DNA of 64,000 nt from Asterias rubens (taxonomy: Eukaryota; Echinodermata; Asteroidea; Forcipulatida; Asteriidae). The DNA is taken from positions 8,518,333-8,582,332 of the forward strand of contig NC_047078.1 of NCBI RefSeq assembly GCF_902459465.1, given 5' to 3'. Positions 1-10,839 of the stretch are shown in pieces (positions within the stretch are counted from its first letter, which is position 1; each line of letters begins with the position of its first letter). A program made the translations under genes and the position numbers. Under the pieces are notes generated by a model, which had not been told where the DNA came from, did no database searches, and worked only from the letters and a program-made list of their open reading frames with translations.

Positions 1-335
1 GTAAAATGCCCTATATAAGAACAAGTCACTATTATTATTATTTGTTACAACTTCAGTTACTGATGACAGTGACAGACTGAACTCATGTATTAAAACGTCT
101 CATTTACTTCACAACAAAACAAGATGGATGCCATCCACAACAACACATGGCATGGACACGTCTAATCAACAGAGGGTGCTATAATATATCTCACACTGCA
201 GGTAATCACATAATAAAATTTTCATCTACTTGTCTTCCCATAGATTGGAACACATGCAGAGCTGCTAAAGAAAGGCGGTGTCTATGCTGATCTTATAAAG
301 GGACAAGCAGCAAAGACATGAGTCTGGGAAAGAAG
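1..335. other. AT-rich flank, nothing recognised
   Basis: No open frame, splice-site pair or repeat family was recognised here. It leads into the tandem array that starts near 336. Confidence 0.4.
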
Positions 336-1275
336 ACATCCTTAGACTGGGACGTCCTTGTACTGAGACATAAGGCCTGTTACTGAACCACTCTCTTGGT
401 CTAGAATAATCATGGGATGAAACATTTGTGTCAGTACTTCTTAGGGCTGGGGCATTGTAGGCTAGGACAGACTTGGGCTAAAACATCCTCCCACCTAAGA
501 TATGACTAAGGTATCATTGGCCTGCAACATCCTAGGCTTGACATCCGTGGCTGGACATTATTGGGCATAAAAACCATTGAGCTGATTGGGCCTACTTGTA
601 TACCACTCCCTTGGGCTAGAACATTCATGGGATGAGTATACTTGTGTCAGTATTTCCTTGGGCTAAATTCCTGTAGGCTAGGACATACTTGGGCTAGAAC
701 ATCCTTCTGCGTAAAGTATGGCTAAGTATCGTTGGCCTGCGACATCCAGGGCTGGACATTCTTGGGCTAGGACATTATTGGGCGTAGCCATCATTGGGCT
801 GATTGGGTCTATAACACTCGTGGTCTAGAACATTCATGGCATGAAACAAACTTGTGTCAGCACTTCCTTGGGCTAAAACATTGTAGGCTAGGACAGACTT
901 GGGCTATTTCATCCTTCTGACTAAAGGTATGACTAAGGTATCGTTTGCCTGCAACATCCTAGGCTGGACATCTTTTGCTGGACATTCTTGGGCCATGACA
1001 TTCTTGGGCTTAGACATCATTGGGCTGATTGGGCCTATACCACTGACTCCCTCGGGCTAGAACATCCGTGGGACGAAACAAACTTGTGTCGGCACTTCCT
1101 TGGGCTAGAACATTGTAGGCTAGGACAGACTTGGGCTAGGGCATGTTTAGGCTAGGGCATGTTTAGGCTAGGACAGACTTGGGCTAGTGAACAGCCTTCC
1201 GACCTTCCTTGGTACTGTTGGCCTGCGACATCATTGGCAGGGATATTCTTGGGCTAGGATATCCTACATGTATAA
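336..1275. repeat. degenerate tandem array, ~210-230 bp units with short sub-repeats
   Basis: Four diverged units are seen. Each contains a phrase close to CTAGAACATTCATGGGATGA (near 401, 609, 823 and 1060), followed by CTTGTGTCAG, then ATTGTAGGCTAGGACAGACT, then GGCCTGCGACATC. Spacing is about 208, 214 and 237 bp. Within each unit a shorter phrase, CTTGGGCTAGGACA, recurs many times, so the array has two levels of periodicity. No reading frame runs through it. It is best called a minisatellite/satellite relic. Confidence 0.8.
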
Positions 1276-2302
1276 GGACTTGTCTCTATCTTTGATCTTG
1301 GAGAGATTGAGAGACTAGGCAAGTCAATAATAGCTTTCCTTTTAACACTGCCCATAGATGAGTTTTTGAAGTAGAAATGGGTAAAATACATATTTTTTGA
1401 AAGAATTTAAAAAAATTGACAACCTTTGCTTTTAAACATGTACACATTCTCAGACCAGTACAATTTCCATCATTGTCTGGTAACAAAAATCATTCCGAAG
1501 TCATGGTTTTCAATCTGTTGTCATGGTTACTGAGGAGGCCTTTGTTAACTGCCCTCTATTAGTATTGTTTACTCGTTCTCCAGAACTGCTCGTAACCAAA
1601 ACTGTTACTCATCACAAAAACAACTTTACTTGACTGAAACACGTTGTTACTCGTTACTCAAATGAAAATGTACTTTGACTCGATCTTAGGAGATTTTGTT
1701 CAAAATAAAGTTGTCTAATTTATGTTGCGTTAAAATAAACTAAATGCCATTGCTATCCGAGATAATAAGAATAAAGCACTGGGAAAAGTAAATTGAAATT
1801 GTCTCTGATTGATTTATGTTTAAATGATATTTATCATAACATTCTCACATTGTCGACATGCAACTCATTTCAATATAAAATTTGTTGGTTAAAACTACCA
1901 AATTTGGTAGTTGAAACTAACAGACTATACTATTAGTACTTGGCGATTTTTTTAAATGAAACCTAGTAACTTTTGGAATCTAAAAAAATAGCGGTTTTAT
2001 ATTTAAAGACAGGTTTATACTCGTCTAACACAAGTACGTATTTTCACTAATGTCCCAACTCATGCAAAAATAACAAACCTGTGCAAATTTGGGCCCAGTT
2101 GGTCATTGGAAGAAAGTAATGAAAGAAAAAACACTTAGATAGTTGGAGTAATTATCAAAGGTTTAGATACAATTTTTGGGGTTAACTGACCAAACCTTTA
2201 TCATAGAACCTTCAATTTATGGGTATCAAATCGTTTTGCTGTACAAGTGCCTGTTTCTTGTTTAAGTATGGAAGTGTGATCAATACCTGGGCATGATTTC
2301 AT
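1276..2302. other. AT-rich intergenic stretch, nothing recognised
   Basis: No exon-like or repeat-family signal was recognised beyond a poor MITE-like phrase near 2075-2110 (AACAAACCTGTGCAAATTTG), which resembles the interior of the TTAA MITEs described below. Confidence 0.35.
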
Positions 2303-2480
2303 TTGTAAGCAGGAAATACTGCTCAGCAAAATTCTTTGCTAAGCACAGATTGAGTAGGGCATCAGTTGCAACAGTGTAAACCTTATGGAATCTTGGCTGG
2401 TAACCAGTTTCTGTAAAAGCAACATACATGTATTTCTGTGCTTAGCAAGTTGTTATGCTTATTCAGGCTTTATGGAATGG
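2303..2480. repeat. CTTAGCAA interspersed repeat
   Basis: Member of a dispersed family of ~130-200 bp built from inverted pieces of CTGCTTAGCA / TGCTAAGCA. The middle resembles GGCTGGTAACC and the ends resemble GCCCAATTTCATAAAGCTGC. About a dozen copies lie in this window. No coding potential. Probably a short non-autonomous element; its class is not known to me. Confidence 0.6.
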
Positions 2481-2496
2481 GTAACTCTTGGCCTGT

Positions 2497-2645
2497 ATGC
2501 TTCAAGGCATTTTCTCCTTGGTAAAGGGCACCCTATGAGGAAATTGTAAATTTCTATTGTAGCATTTCAAGGGCACCAAGGCAATGACAAGGGGGCATTG
2601 AGGCAATCACCGTTAAGCTTATTGCCTCCATGAAGTAACAGTGGC
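2497..2645 (+). repeat. GGGCACC interspersed repeat
   Basis: Member of a ~150 bp family with the phrases AAGGGCACCCTATGAGGAAA, CATTTCAAGGGCACCAAGGC and TTGCCTCC..GTGAAGTA. Seven copies are seen in the window, several in HINFP introns. Its class is unknown. Confidence 0.65.
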
Positions 2646-4152
2646 CCGGGCACCCAAATTAACAATAATTCAAGAGAAAAGAAAACGGTTAACTTACAAA
2701 CTTCTTGGACTTGATCTTGATATGAAACAGAAGTTCTTGATGGGTTTAGGAAACTGCAAAGCAAAATCTGTCATCCTGAGGTGGTCTCATTGTCCAGATT
2801 CTCACAAAATGTCATCATCTTTCACTGTCAGTCCTCAGAAACATGCTCCAAACGAATGAGTGATAACTGTTGAATGTCATTAGCATGTTAATTTTAGTTA
2901 ATAATACAATTTATTTATCTGGCTGGTCTCATCTGTCAGACTGTCAAGAGTTCCATGTCCTTGCCCAGTCATAGTCTTCGTCTGTGAAAGGGAACATCTT
3001 AATAGAATTTCCCCCTGTGTATTGATAGTCCAGGTCCTTTTTCAATCAATTTTTAAACAGGGATACCTCATTGAGGTAAATAAGACACTATATTACTTCA
3101 TATCGAATGAAAAAGTGGTGGCGCCATACAGAAACTTTTCAAAATATTTGTTCGTCTGCACGAAGAAAAATTGCCACTGTCTTATTTAAAACAGGGTTGT
3201 TTCATCTTTTATCTTGATCGATTAAAAAGGGGATTACTAAATAAAACCAGGAAAGTTCTTGAGGATGGCCATTTTGATGTTCAGACAAACACATTGTGTA
3301 CGGGACGGGGAGACACAATCTCCGTGGGGAGCAGCCTAAAAAAAATAACCGCAACACCAGATGGTTCAATTAATTCACCCGCTAAAACATCCATTAATTT
3401 AAACTTTTCACCAAAAGTCCTAAATCTCAAATAACATTCAGAGTTAAAACTTACCTTGACTGGTTTCGGTTATGTACTAACATCCCTTGACGTGTTTCCC
3501 CCTCAAATATTCTGCATTTTGGTGTGATTTTAAGGGTATATCTCATCTGGCTACCGGCGCACATGTGATTTGAAAAAACTCGCAAAATATCCCGCCCTCA
3601 ATAGTGCGGTTTAGCCAGGTGTAGACTAGCCACACGGGTCCTGTCCAAAGATTATTGAGTGCCGAACGAAGACGCAAAATGAGTAATCGTTGGAAATTGA
3701 AGTAATATTTCCATCAAGCAATTTCGATTCATTGAGAGCAAACCCTCTTTTAAAACAACCTCCTCCAACCTTTCTTTCTTGTTTACCCATAATCAATTTT
3801 CTTCCTCCATGATTTGACAGAATGACAGACAGAATCATTTGAGGCTCCGATGCTATTTGTATTTCTGTACCTCAAAATTACCAATTCGTAGTGCTTCTCA
3901 ATGGGGATTTTTCTTTCTTCTTAACTCGATTTAAAAAAGGGAAACCTTAAACAAAGAAATCAGGAAAACTTTTGAGGATGGCAATTCCATATACTCACAG
4001 AAAAAAAGAAATTGCCTCCGGGGGACAGATATACCTAATCAGGGCCAATCTCTGGCGAAACTCGAACCCGAAAAGTGTTATGTCAGTTGTTTAGGCTACT
4101 GCATTTCATGGGCCTTTTCGAAACTTCGGCTCTTTCCAGTGTGGCAGTGCAT
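2646..4152. other. gene-less stretch with an internal diverged duplication
   Basis: Bases 3222-3290 and 3925-4005 share a diverged segment: TCGATTAAAAAGGG, then ACCAGGAAAGTTCTTGAGGA in the first copy and the equivalent phrase ending TTTTGAGGATGGC in the second. Otherwise no exon or known repeat was recognised. Confidence 0.35.
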
Positions 4153-4172
4153 CCCCCCCCCCCCCCCCCCCC
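4153..4172. repeat. poly-C tract (20 C)
   Basis: Uninterrupted run of about 20 C. Similar homopolymer runs occur near 5225 (G), 28689 (C), 37002 (C) and 49208 (G). Confidence 0.9.
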
Positions 4173-4315
4173 AGAGATTCGTCCCACCATGTGGCAAACT
4201 GTGAGAAATTGAAGGAAAGACGACCGGCGTCCTCAGAACCGACGCATGGGGGAGTGAGCAGATGACGTTTCAAACGTCATTGTGCAGAATGATACGTCTT
4301 AACGAAAACTCCCTA

Positions 4316-4697
4316 TTAAAGCCAGTGGACACTATTGGTAATTGTCAAAGACTAGCCTTCACAGTTGGTGTATCTCAACATATGCAATAACAAACCTGTG
4401 AAAATTTGAGCTCAATCGGTCATCGAACTTGCGAGATAATAATGAAAGAAAAAACACCCTTGTCACAAGTTGTGTGCGTTTGGATGGTTGATTTCGAGAC
4501 CTCAAGTTCTAAATCTGAGGTCTCGAAATCAAATTTGTGGAAAATTACTTCTTTCTCAAAAACTATGGCACTTCAGAGGGAGCCGTTTCTCACAATGTTT
4601 TATACCATCAACCTCTACCCATTACTCGTCACCGAGATATGTTTTATGCTAATAATTATTTTGAGTAATTACCAATAGTGTCCATCACTGCCTTTAA
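4316..4697 (+). mobile_element. TTAA MITE family A1, near full length
   Basis: Bounded by TTAA at both ends. The terminal inverted repeats begin TTAAAGSCAGTGGACACTAT, and the element is about 380 bp. The centre carries an inverted repeat, GATTTCGAGACCTCA ... TGAGGTCTCGAAATC. The 5' side reads GTCAAAGACTAGCC and the 3' side ends ATTATTTTGAGTAATTACCA. I call this orientation plus by convention. TTAA duplications fit piggyBac or Kolobok transposases, and Xenopus T2 MITEs have a similar TTAAAGG start. No transposase is present. Confidence 0.85.
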
Positions 4698-4957
4698 GGG
4701 AAGGTACACGTTTGGTACATTGTCAAAGACCAGAAGCTGCGAGAAAATGATGAGAGAAAAAACACCATTGTTGGACGAATTTGTGTGCTTTCAGATAGGA
4801 ATAAAAGACTTCTGGCTAGAATTCTTTTATTATTTTAGTGAGAAATTACCTCTTTCTCAAAATGTATGCTACTATCAACAGCTCTCCAATGCTCGTCACC
4901 AAGTCAGTTTTTAAGTTAGTATTTGTTTTGCGTAACTACCAAACCTGTACCTTCCAA
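4694..4957 (+). mobile_element. TTAA MITE family A2, abutting an A1 copy
   Basis: Starts TTAAGGGAAGGTACACGTTT and ends ACTACCAAACCTGTACCTTC. It shares the TTAA with the A1 copy to its left. The interior resembles A1 at the flanks, but the central hairpin is different (ATAAAAGACTTCTGGCTAGA ... TTCTTTTATTAT). Confidence 0.7.
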
Positions 4958-5107
4958 GCCACTCTATAATGTAGAGGGCGCACTTCAGTATCACAGACCA
5001 CATCATCCGTTGCGTTCGTTTATTACTGACTGCTGGGGATTCCCTTGTTCGCTTCCTGTTCTGAATAAACCGTTGGATTAGCAAATAGGGCGGAGGTTTC
5101 AACAGAA

Positions 5108-5269
5108 ATGGACCTGTACAACGAAATCAGTAATCTATGGGCAACAACGATTACTGAAGAAAGGGTCGTTTGCCCTGAAGGTTCGTTTTGGAGCCAGTCT
5201 CCGGTGTTACCGGATCTGTTAATCGGGGGGGGGGGGGGGGGGTCAATATACTACTGCAATATTTTGTAA
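5108..5269 (+). other. short ORF (53 codons), doubtful
   Basis: An ATG at 5108 opens 37 codons of reasonable codon composition (MDLYNEISNLWATTITEERV is the start). The frame then enters a run of 18 G, read as six glycines, and stops soon after. There is no good splice donor and no domain that I recognise. It could be chance. Confidence 0.12.
5225..5242. repeat. poly-G tract (18 G)
   Basis: Uninterrupted run of 18 G. Confidence 0.9.
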
Positions 5270-5277
5270 AAAAAAGA

Positions 5278-5378
5278 ATCGGTTGTTGCAAACAACCAAC
5301 CAAAAATGTAATTGCAAAAAATAGTTAATGGCCTCACGTTTCAACACTATAGCAAAGTCTTTCTCGAAGGCTAATACA
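5278..5378 (+). repeat. interspersed repeat with ACGTTTCAAC...TTTCTCGAAGG
   Basis: GTTGCAAACAACCAACCAAA, AATGGCCTCACGTTTCAAC and AGTCTTTCTCGAAGGC recur in the same order at 23219-23325. Two copies, no ORF. Confidence 0.6.
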
Positions 5379-6062
5379 TTTGGGTGTTTTTATAATTGGG
5401 TGTTTTTATAATGTTTTCTTTCATGTCAATATTGTTATTATTTTTTTAATGTATTAGTTTTAAAATCATTGTAATTAAACTTTTGGCTACATTACTGCAG
5501 TAATGGCGTGGATGTAAATGGTTTGGAGTTAAGTTCAATTTCGGCATTGGGGGAAAATATTCATTAACAGAATGGACGGAAACAATCTTTGGCACATTGA
5601 AACTGGTCGAATTCGCCCGGTGTTTCCTGGCTAGTCTGAGTCCAAGACGCTCCCGTTGTTAAATACCCTCCCCGCGAGAGGGCGCGCCATCAACCACGTA
5701 ATAAACAACAACAATTTGCGTCTTGAACTAAGACTAACATCAGCATGGTTATAAGGTTGAATAATGGTATTTCACTCAATGCCTTTTGAATGAATGCAAT
5801 TTGATTGTTATCACATTGGACTTCGAACATTGTCTGTTGGTTTAGTAAGCTGGAACAAAATACCAAAGGTAACACGTGACACTGAACATCCACCAAACCC
5901 ATAATAGTAATATGATAACACTGCGAAGAGCTATAATTATAGGACAGAGGTGCAAGGCCGTTCGTCCAATTCGGTGTACTCAGCGTGGCGCTTGCAGGCT
6001 CGCTGGAAAGTCCCCGTCACCCAATTTGCCGTTGCCCATCCAAGGCCAAATTTCAAAAGAGC
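5379..6062. other. intergenic, nothing recognised
   Basis: AT-rich sequence with a small GC-richer patch near 5640-5700. No splice-bounded frame or repeat family was identified. Confidence 0.3.
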
Positions 6063-6165
6063 TTGGCCCAATTGCATAAAGCCTGTAAGCACAAACTTGC
6101 TTAGCACAGGCATGGGGCATTTATTGCTTAACGGAAACGGGTTACCAAATTACCTTGTTGTGACT
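6063..6165. repeat. CTTAGCAA repeat fragment
   Basis: CCCAATTGCATAAAGCCTGT, CTTGCTTAGCACAGGCATGG and GGGTTACCAAATTACCTTG place it in the family described at 2303-2480. Confidence 0.5.
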
Positions 6166-7014
6166 GTTGAAAATACAATTTAGAAATTGCCTCTGTAAAA
6201 TTAACTGAGTGAAACGGTGTTAATAAATAATTTGTGGTCGTAACACGAGTAATACAATTGCAAAACTATTGATTTACAAAGCGTGCATTTAAATAAAACA
6301 AAAAAAATAGCTGTACTATTGTTATAAAATAATTAAAAAAACGTAGCACAACAAAATGTTGTGGTTTTCAGACTAAAAATAACCGTTCTTTATATGACCT
6401 CTAAGAAATAGCCATGAAAGAATTCCCAAAAAACACAAAGGTGTAATACCGAAAATGTTTCCAGTGTTGTTTAGTGAAGCGCATGGTCTCAAATAAAAAC
6501 CCATTGTTGCCTACTCATGCTTGCACATTGCACTGTACGGTATACCATTCCAGTAAATCAGAACCTTGATAAACAGAAAACCCGGGTGATTTCGTGTAAC
6601 ACACCCCCGGTGGCAATTTTTTTTCTCTGTATTTTAATCTTGCTAAGTTACACAAAAACCCTGGTTTTCCTTATAATGATTTAATGGGTTTAGAAGAGGA
6701 AGAAAAATCCCCATTAAAAAGCACCACGACAGTGCATTTTCGCTGTACATAAAAAAATGCAATATTTTATTTTGTAGAATCGTATTGTTTTGGGTGGGTT
6801 TTTTGGTTTTTGTTTTGTTTACCTGGCGACATTACTAAGCACAGAAAGCAGCTTTGCAAAACATTGCTTACCGAAACAAGGTTACCACCCCAAAACACCA
6901 CTCTTATCTGTAAAAATCGGCCTCTGGCAGCAAAGATCAAAATGAGACCACTGACATCGGTTCCCCGTGTCCCTTTACTCTTTAGCCACACTGCTTATGA
7001 AGTATAGATTCATT
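6166..7014. other. AT-rich, nothing but a small repeat fragment
   Basis: About 6826-6895 contains another eroded CTTAGCAA-type fragment. No gene signal was seen. Confidence 0.3.
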
Positions 7015-7389
7015 TTAAGACACTGGACACTATTAGTATTATTGTCAAAGACCAGTTTTCTCACTTGGTGTATCTCAACATATGCATAGAATAACAAACT
7101 TGTTAGAATCTGAGTTCAATCGGTCGTCGAAGTTGCGAGATGAAAGAAATACACCCTTGTCATACGAAGTTGTTTGCTAGCATGATTTCGAGACCTCAAA
7201 ATTCGAAATCTGAGGTCTCGAAATCAAATTCGTTGAAAATTACTTCTTTCTCGAAAACTACGTTACTTCACTAGAGGGAGCTATTCTAACTGTGTTATAC
7301 TATCAACCTCTCCCCATTACTCATTACCAAGAAAGGTTTTAGGCTAATAATTATTTTGAATAATTACCAATAGTGTCCACTGCCTTTAA
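7015..7389 (+). mobile_element. TTAA MITE family A1
   Basis: TTAA-bounded copy. It starts TTAAGACACTGGACACTATT and ends AGTGTCCACTGCCTTTAA. The central hairpin GATTTCGAGACCTCA...TGAGGTCTCGAAATC is intact. Confidence 0.85.
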
Positions 7390-7404
7390 TAATTCATTAA
7401 AAAA

Positions 7405-7520
7405 AAAACTGGGTTTTGAACAAAGAAACATTGTTACTGGAGCGGGATTTGAACCAACGACCTCCGGATTAACGTACCGGCACTGTAACAACTGTGGGCT
7501 ATCCAGCCGTGTGTTGGCAA
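7405..7520 (-). repeat. tRNA-like SINE/foldback head
   Basis: On the minus strand it carries B-box-like GGTCGTTGGTTCAAATCCCG and a damaged anticodon arm. It is homologous to the element at 58438-58735, which has an intact D-arm AGCTCAGTTGGTAGAGC. The D-arm is destroyed here, so it is not a tRNA gene. Confidence 0.6.
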
Positions 7521-7746
7521 TCATCTTTTTTTCTGGGTGCACATTACCCCTACCTGCTGTGAAGCCATGGATCACACCCAAGTTTACGATACAACCTGGG
7601 AAGCGGCAGTCAAAGCGGATGAATGACCTTTTTGACTCAAAACATAACTTCAAAACATAGCAGAGCTGGTTATTACAAAATGTCAAGGGAACGTCTGCAG
7701 TCGAAGCTATCAGAAATCAGTCAGACACTATTCAAACACAACTTGC

Positions 7747-8029
7747 TTAAAGGAACTGGTCCGTTTTAGTATTTACTTAAATTTTAGTACATTTACTTAA
7801 ATTGAATTTGTTAGCATAAAAACTGACAAGCAATGGAGAGCTGTTGATACTATACTGTCTAAAAGCACACAAAATTGTGTTTTTTCTTTACGTATTCTCT
7901 TGCAACTTCGATTACCAACTGAGCCCAAATTTTCACAGGTTTTTCATTTTATGCATGTTGGCATGTTGGAACACACAAAGTGAGAATACTTGTCTTTGAC
8001 GATTATCAAAGGTGTCCAGTGCCTTTTAA
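7747..8029 (-). mobile_element. TTAA MITE family A2, diverged
   Basis: TTAA at both ends. The left end reads TTAAAGGAACTGGTCCGTTT and the right end GGTGTCCAGTGCCTTTTAA. The interior has the usual family phrases (CTCTTGCAACTTCGATTACC, TTTTCACAGGTTTTTC). Confidence 0.65.
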
Positions 8030-9038
8030 TTGTAATTCATGTTCAAATAATATTATGGCTATAGTAATATAATTACAGGAAGTGTGACTGACTATCAAAT
8101 TAACAAAGCGCACAATGCCACGGCCGACCGGAAGACCGAATTACATTAACTCAAGAAATGTAGACAACCTTAATAAAACGAACATCTGATCAATAACTTA
8201 CTGAAAATGACCTTTATCCGTGCACTGCACATTTGATTCCGTTCACACATAATTATTTCCATACTGTCAAAAACAGTCAACCGATGTGGTAGCAAACAGA
8301 GTAGTGTAAGATTTATACAGTCAAAGAAATGGAACACTATGGGTGCCGATTTGAAGAGCTGAGGCTTGTAGTATTCAGCTTGTGGACTCGACAGTAGAGA
8401 CTAAATAAACGAACAAACAGAGACATGGTTTTCAATTCATGTGTTATTTATTTAGGCACGCACCGAGACAACCGTTGTAAAAACCGTTAAAAAAATATCG
8501 TGGGCCTACATTATCAAGATGTAAACAATCTACACATACCTGAGTAGTATAGTTTACTCCAGCAAAAAAACAAAAAAAAGAGTTATACTTTGATGGTTTG
8601 TATCACTGGAAAATGCACCAAATGGGCGTTACACTCGAACTTTACTGTAAAACCACAGCCCCAGTATTCCGCGCATTGACTGACCTATACAGGGAATTTC
8701 CAGGTTTAGTGACATGATCAGAGCCCTTGCCCCAGATAAGTTTGTTTTATTGATAACGCGTCAGGGTGCCACGTTACATTGCACGGAATCGCCAGGTAGT
8801 ACGGGGTATTGGGTTTCTGTGTAGGCCTTCAATCTATTGTTTGCTCTTAGTCTATTGTTAGTTTCTCCCTACCGCCCTCACCTGGGCTACCTGGAACCCA
8901 GAGCCTGGATTATTTCTAGGTGCTCGTGATAAGGTGGCAGCTCGCATCATTTCGGTTTGAGATGCTGCCCTGTTCGGACCCCACAACGAGAGCTAGATAA
9001 ACTTGAGAGAGAGATGTATAGCTGACCTTACCTCAACT
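8030..9038. other. gene-less stretch; possible 3' UTR of the exon at 9039
   Basis: No repeat was recognised. On the minus strand an AATAAA at about 8746-8751 could serve the candidate exon just upstream. This is inference. Confidence 0.25.
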
Positions 9039-9146
9039 TTATGAGAATACTTGAAACTTGAGAGCTCTCTGCATCTGAAACATCCGCTGATGCGCCTGTA
9101 CCATCTCCATCTCAGATTTTTCTGCTGGCATCCTGGACTTGAAAAC
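9039..9146 (-). CDS. candidate terminal coding exon, unknown protein
   Basis: On the minus strand a good acceptor (CTTTCTTGCAG, about 9148-9158) is followed by an open frame of 35 codons ending in TAA at 9039-9041. The frame needs one base before its first full codon, so the intron would be phase 1. It is rich in Glu, Met and Gln (AEKSEMEMVQAHQRMFQMQR is part of it), as in a helical tail, and has higher third-position GC than its surroundings. I do not recognise the family. The upstream exons would lie at higher coordinates but are not evident. It could instead be a small peptide starting at the internal Met, or chance. Confidence 0.3.
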   Translation of the reverse strand, partial: VFKSRMPAEKSEMEMVQAHQRMFQMQRALKFQVFS

Positions 9147-9327
9147 TCTGCAAGAAAGACAAGGTAGGATTTACAAATTATACAAATTCTAGCTCATTTT
9201 AAATAAGTTATTGAGGCCAGATGTACTATATATAGAACAAGGAACCAGTCCATAGCCCTTTTCTACGTACGTACTGCATCTCTTTGGAACCACTAAGACA
9301 GTCAACGTGTCCTGTGCAATTTGTTGT

Positions 9328-9413
9328 AACGTCAGGTCTAATGCATCTTAAGCCTGGCTGAAGAAGACAGAACGTCAGGTCTAATGCATCTTAAGCCTGG
9401 CTGAAGAAGACAG
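9328..9413. repeat. 43-bp perfect tandem duplication
   Basis: AACGTCAGGTCTAATGCATC...GAAGAAGACAG occurs twice, head to tail, starting at 9328 and 9371. This is a recent duplication. Confidence 0.95.
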
Positions 9414-9480
9414 TATATAAGGCCTACTCAAGTTGTTGAGCTCAGTCTTCCATGAATATGGGATGAAAGGAAAATCAAAT

Positions 9481-9560
9481 GGTCCCCATTGGGATTTGGA
9501 CCCAAGACCCCCTGACACTCCGGTCAGATGCTCGACCAACTGAGCTATGAGGCACAGCGA
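9481..9560 (-). repeat. tRNA-like sequence (SINE head or pseudo-tRNA)
   Basis: On the minus strand there is a D-arm-like TAGCTCAGTTGGTCGAGC, a CTGAC/GTCAG stem and a TTGGGTCCAAATCCCAA T-arm. The anticodon loop is too short and the acceptor ends do not pair well, so I treat it as tRNA-derived rather than a functional tRNA. Confidence 0.55.
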
Positions 9561-9770
9561 AGTACTCCCTCAAGTTTTCCACGAGAACCGCATTTTCTCT
9601 CGGTGTTGCGTGGATACACAACTGGGCAAAGTAACACACGCAATTATTTGATTATTTCACTTCTATTGGGTGATTAGGCTACCAAATCGCATTGTGTTTC
9701 TTTCCATGAATAGTATTTCTTATAAGAAGTAGTCATAAATACTATAGTAAACTTGCGGGTACAACCATGT

Positions 9771-9960
9771 ATTAAATCTCTTTTGTTTGAGTGTTGGCTC
9801 TGAAAAGAGCCGGTGTGGTATCGACGTTTCGAACGGTATACTCTGCTCGTCTTTAGGAGAATGCTAGACTACTACAGTGGTGGTTAAGTTTAGGTATTTT
9901 TTATCTCCCAAAAGTACAGACGTGTACCTGTAGCACAGCCACCAACCACGCAGGTCCAAA
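9771..9960 (-). repeat. repeat carrying a histone-type 3' stem-loop
   Basis: On the minus strand GGCTCTTTTCAGAGCC (9796-9811) is the exact 16-base stem-loop found 3' of the H2A.X gene here. Bases 9777-9814 match 47486-47523 at 36 of 38 positions, including the purine-rich downstream part. The adjoining block CGACGTTTCGAACGGTATAC ... CTCGTCTT is shared with the foldback at 60648-60886 and not with the gene. No histone ORF is attached. Confidence 0.75.
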
Positions 9961-10019
9961 TTACGCAGAGCTGCTTAGCAGTAAATATTGCTTAAACCAT
10001 TTCTCATTGGTTTAGCGTA

Positions 10020-10420
10020 TATTTAAGCGTATTGTAGCCGTATTAGAAATTTAGTAAGCGCGCAGTTCTTTATTGTCATAAAGGAACATGTATTAGTAAG
10101 CTGCTAAGTGTAGCTCTCTTGTAACTTTCTTTTAGGCATGATCAACTTAACAGTTCTAGTATAACGTTTGAGACCTGGTCTAAATTTCATAAGCACAACA
10201 ACTTAAGCAACAATAGTAGTACTTAACAGAAACATGTTTACCAGCCCAATGACATTAAGTTTACATTTTGCTTAGCAAAGAAATTTGTTAAGCAAATTTG
10301 TTAGTGGTACTTAACAGAAACAGGTTTACCAGCCCAATGACATTAAGTTTACATTTTGCTTAGCAAAGAAATTTGTTAAGCAGTACTTTCTGCTAAACAG
10401 TTTTATGTAATTGAGACCAG
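10020..10420. repeat. CTTAGCAA repeat with an 88-bp tandem duplication
   Basis: Family repeat (TTTGCTTAGCAAAGAAATTT). Inside it, ACTTAACAGAAACA..GTTTACCAGCCCAATGACATT is duplicated with an 88-bp period (CCAGCCCAAT at 10241 and 10329). Confidence 0.75.
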
Positions 10421-10671
10421 CATGCAAAAATATAATGTTTACAGCATGGCAGTACTTGTATTTCTCCTCAGTAGGTCCCTGATGGATACATTTGTGATAG
10501 ACCTTTATCACTCTGTCACCATCTTGTCCATGTTCCCTGTTTCCGAACAGTAATGAATGCTAACATTAAGTGCGCAAACATGGCACCAGACTATTATTTA
10601 GCCTCAGTTTGGTTACAAAGAGCTGGAATGGAGTAAAATCAAGATGGCAACACCGTGGTAAAGGTCTATTA

Positions 10672-10800
10672 ACAAAGACCAGTGTTCTAACTACGTGTAT
10701 CACATCATTTTGCATAGGCTGATAACAAACCTGCAAAACCTGCATCCTTGTTGCAAAAATTTGTGTGCTTTCAGATGGCTAAAATGCTTTATAGGCCTGA
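10672..10800 (+). mobile_element. TTAA MITE family A fragment
   Basis: AACAAAGACCAGTGTTCTAA ... ATAACAAACCTGCAAAACC ... TTGTGTGCTTTCAGATGGC is the left half of the family. The right half is missing. Confidence 0.5.
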
Positions 10801-10839
10801 AGTCTAGGTATTAAGAGTTTTGCCCTTCCGTAGTAATAA

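Noticed and set aside
4406-4678. Recurring ORFs of the type MSSIGHRTCEIIMKEKTPL / SRPQVLNLRSRNQ (also near 15525, 23962, 26122, 29270, 36335, 37349, 54548, 62096, 63081)
   Set aside because: They are translations of the family A1 MITE in both orientations. Frames and ends follow the element, not a gene.
7351-7686. 111-aa minus-strand ORF and its 95-aa plus-strand shadow
   Set aside because: They contain the translated B-box phrase (VGSNPAP / GFEPTTSGL) of a tRNA-like repeat, a common false ORF.
9481-9560. Functional tRNA gene on the minus strand
   Set aside because: The anticodon loop is short and the acceptor stem does not pair. Treated as tRNA-derived repeat.
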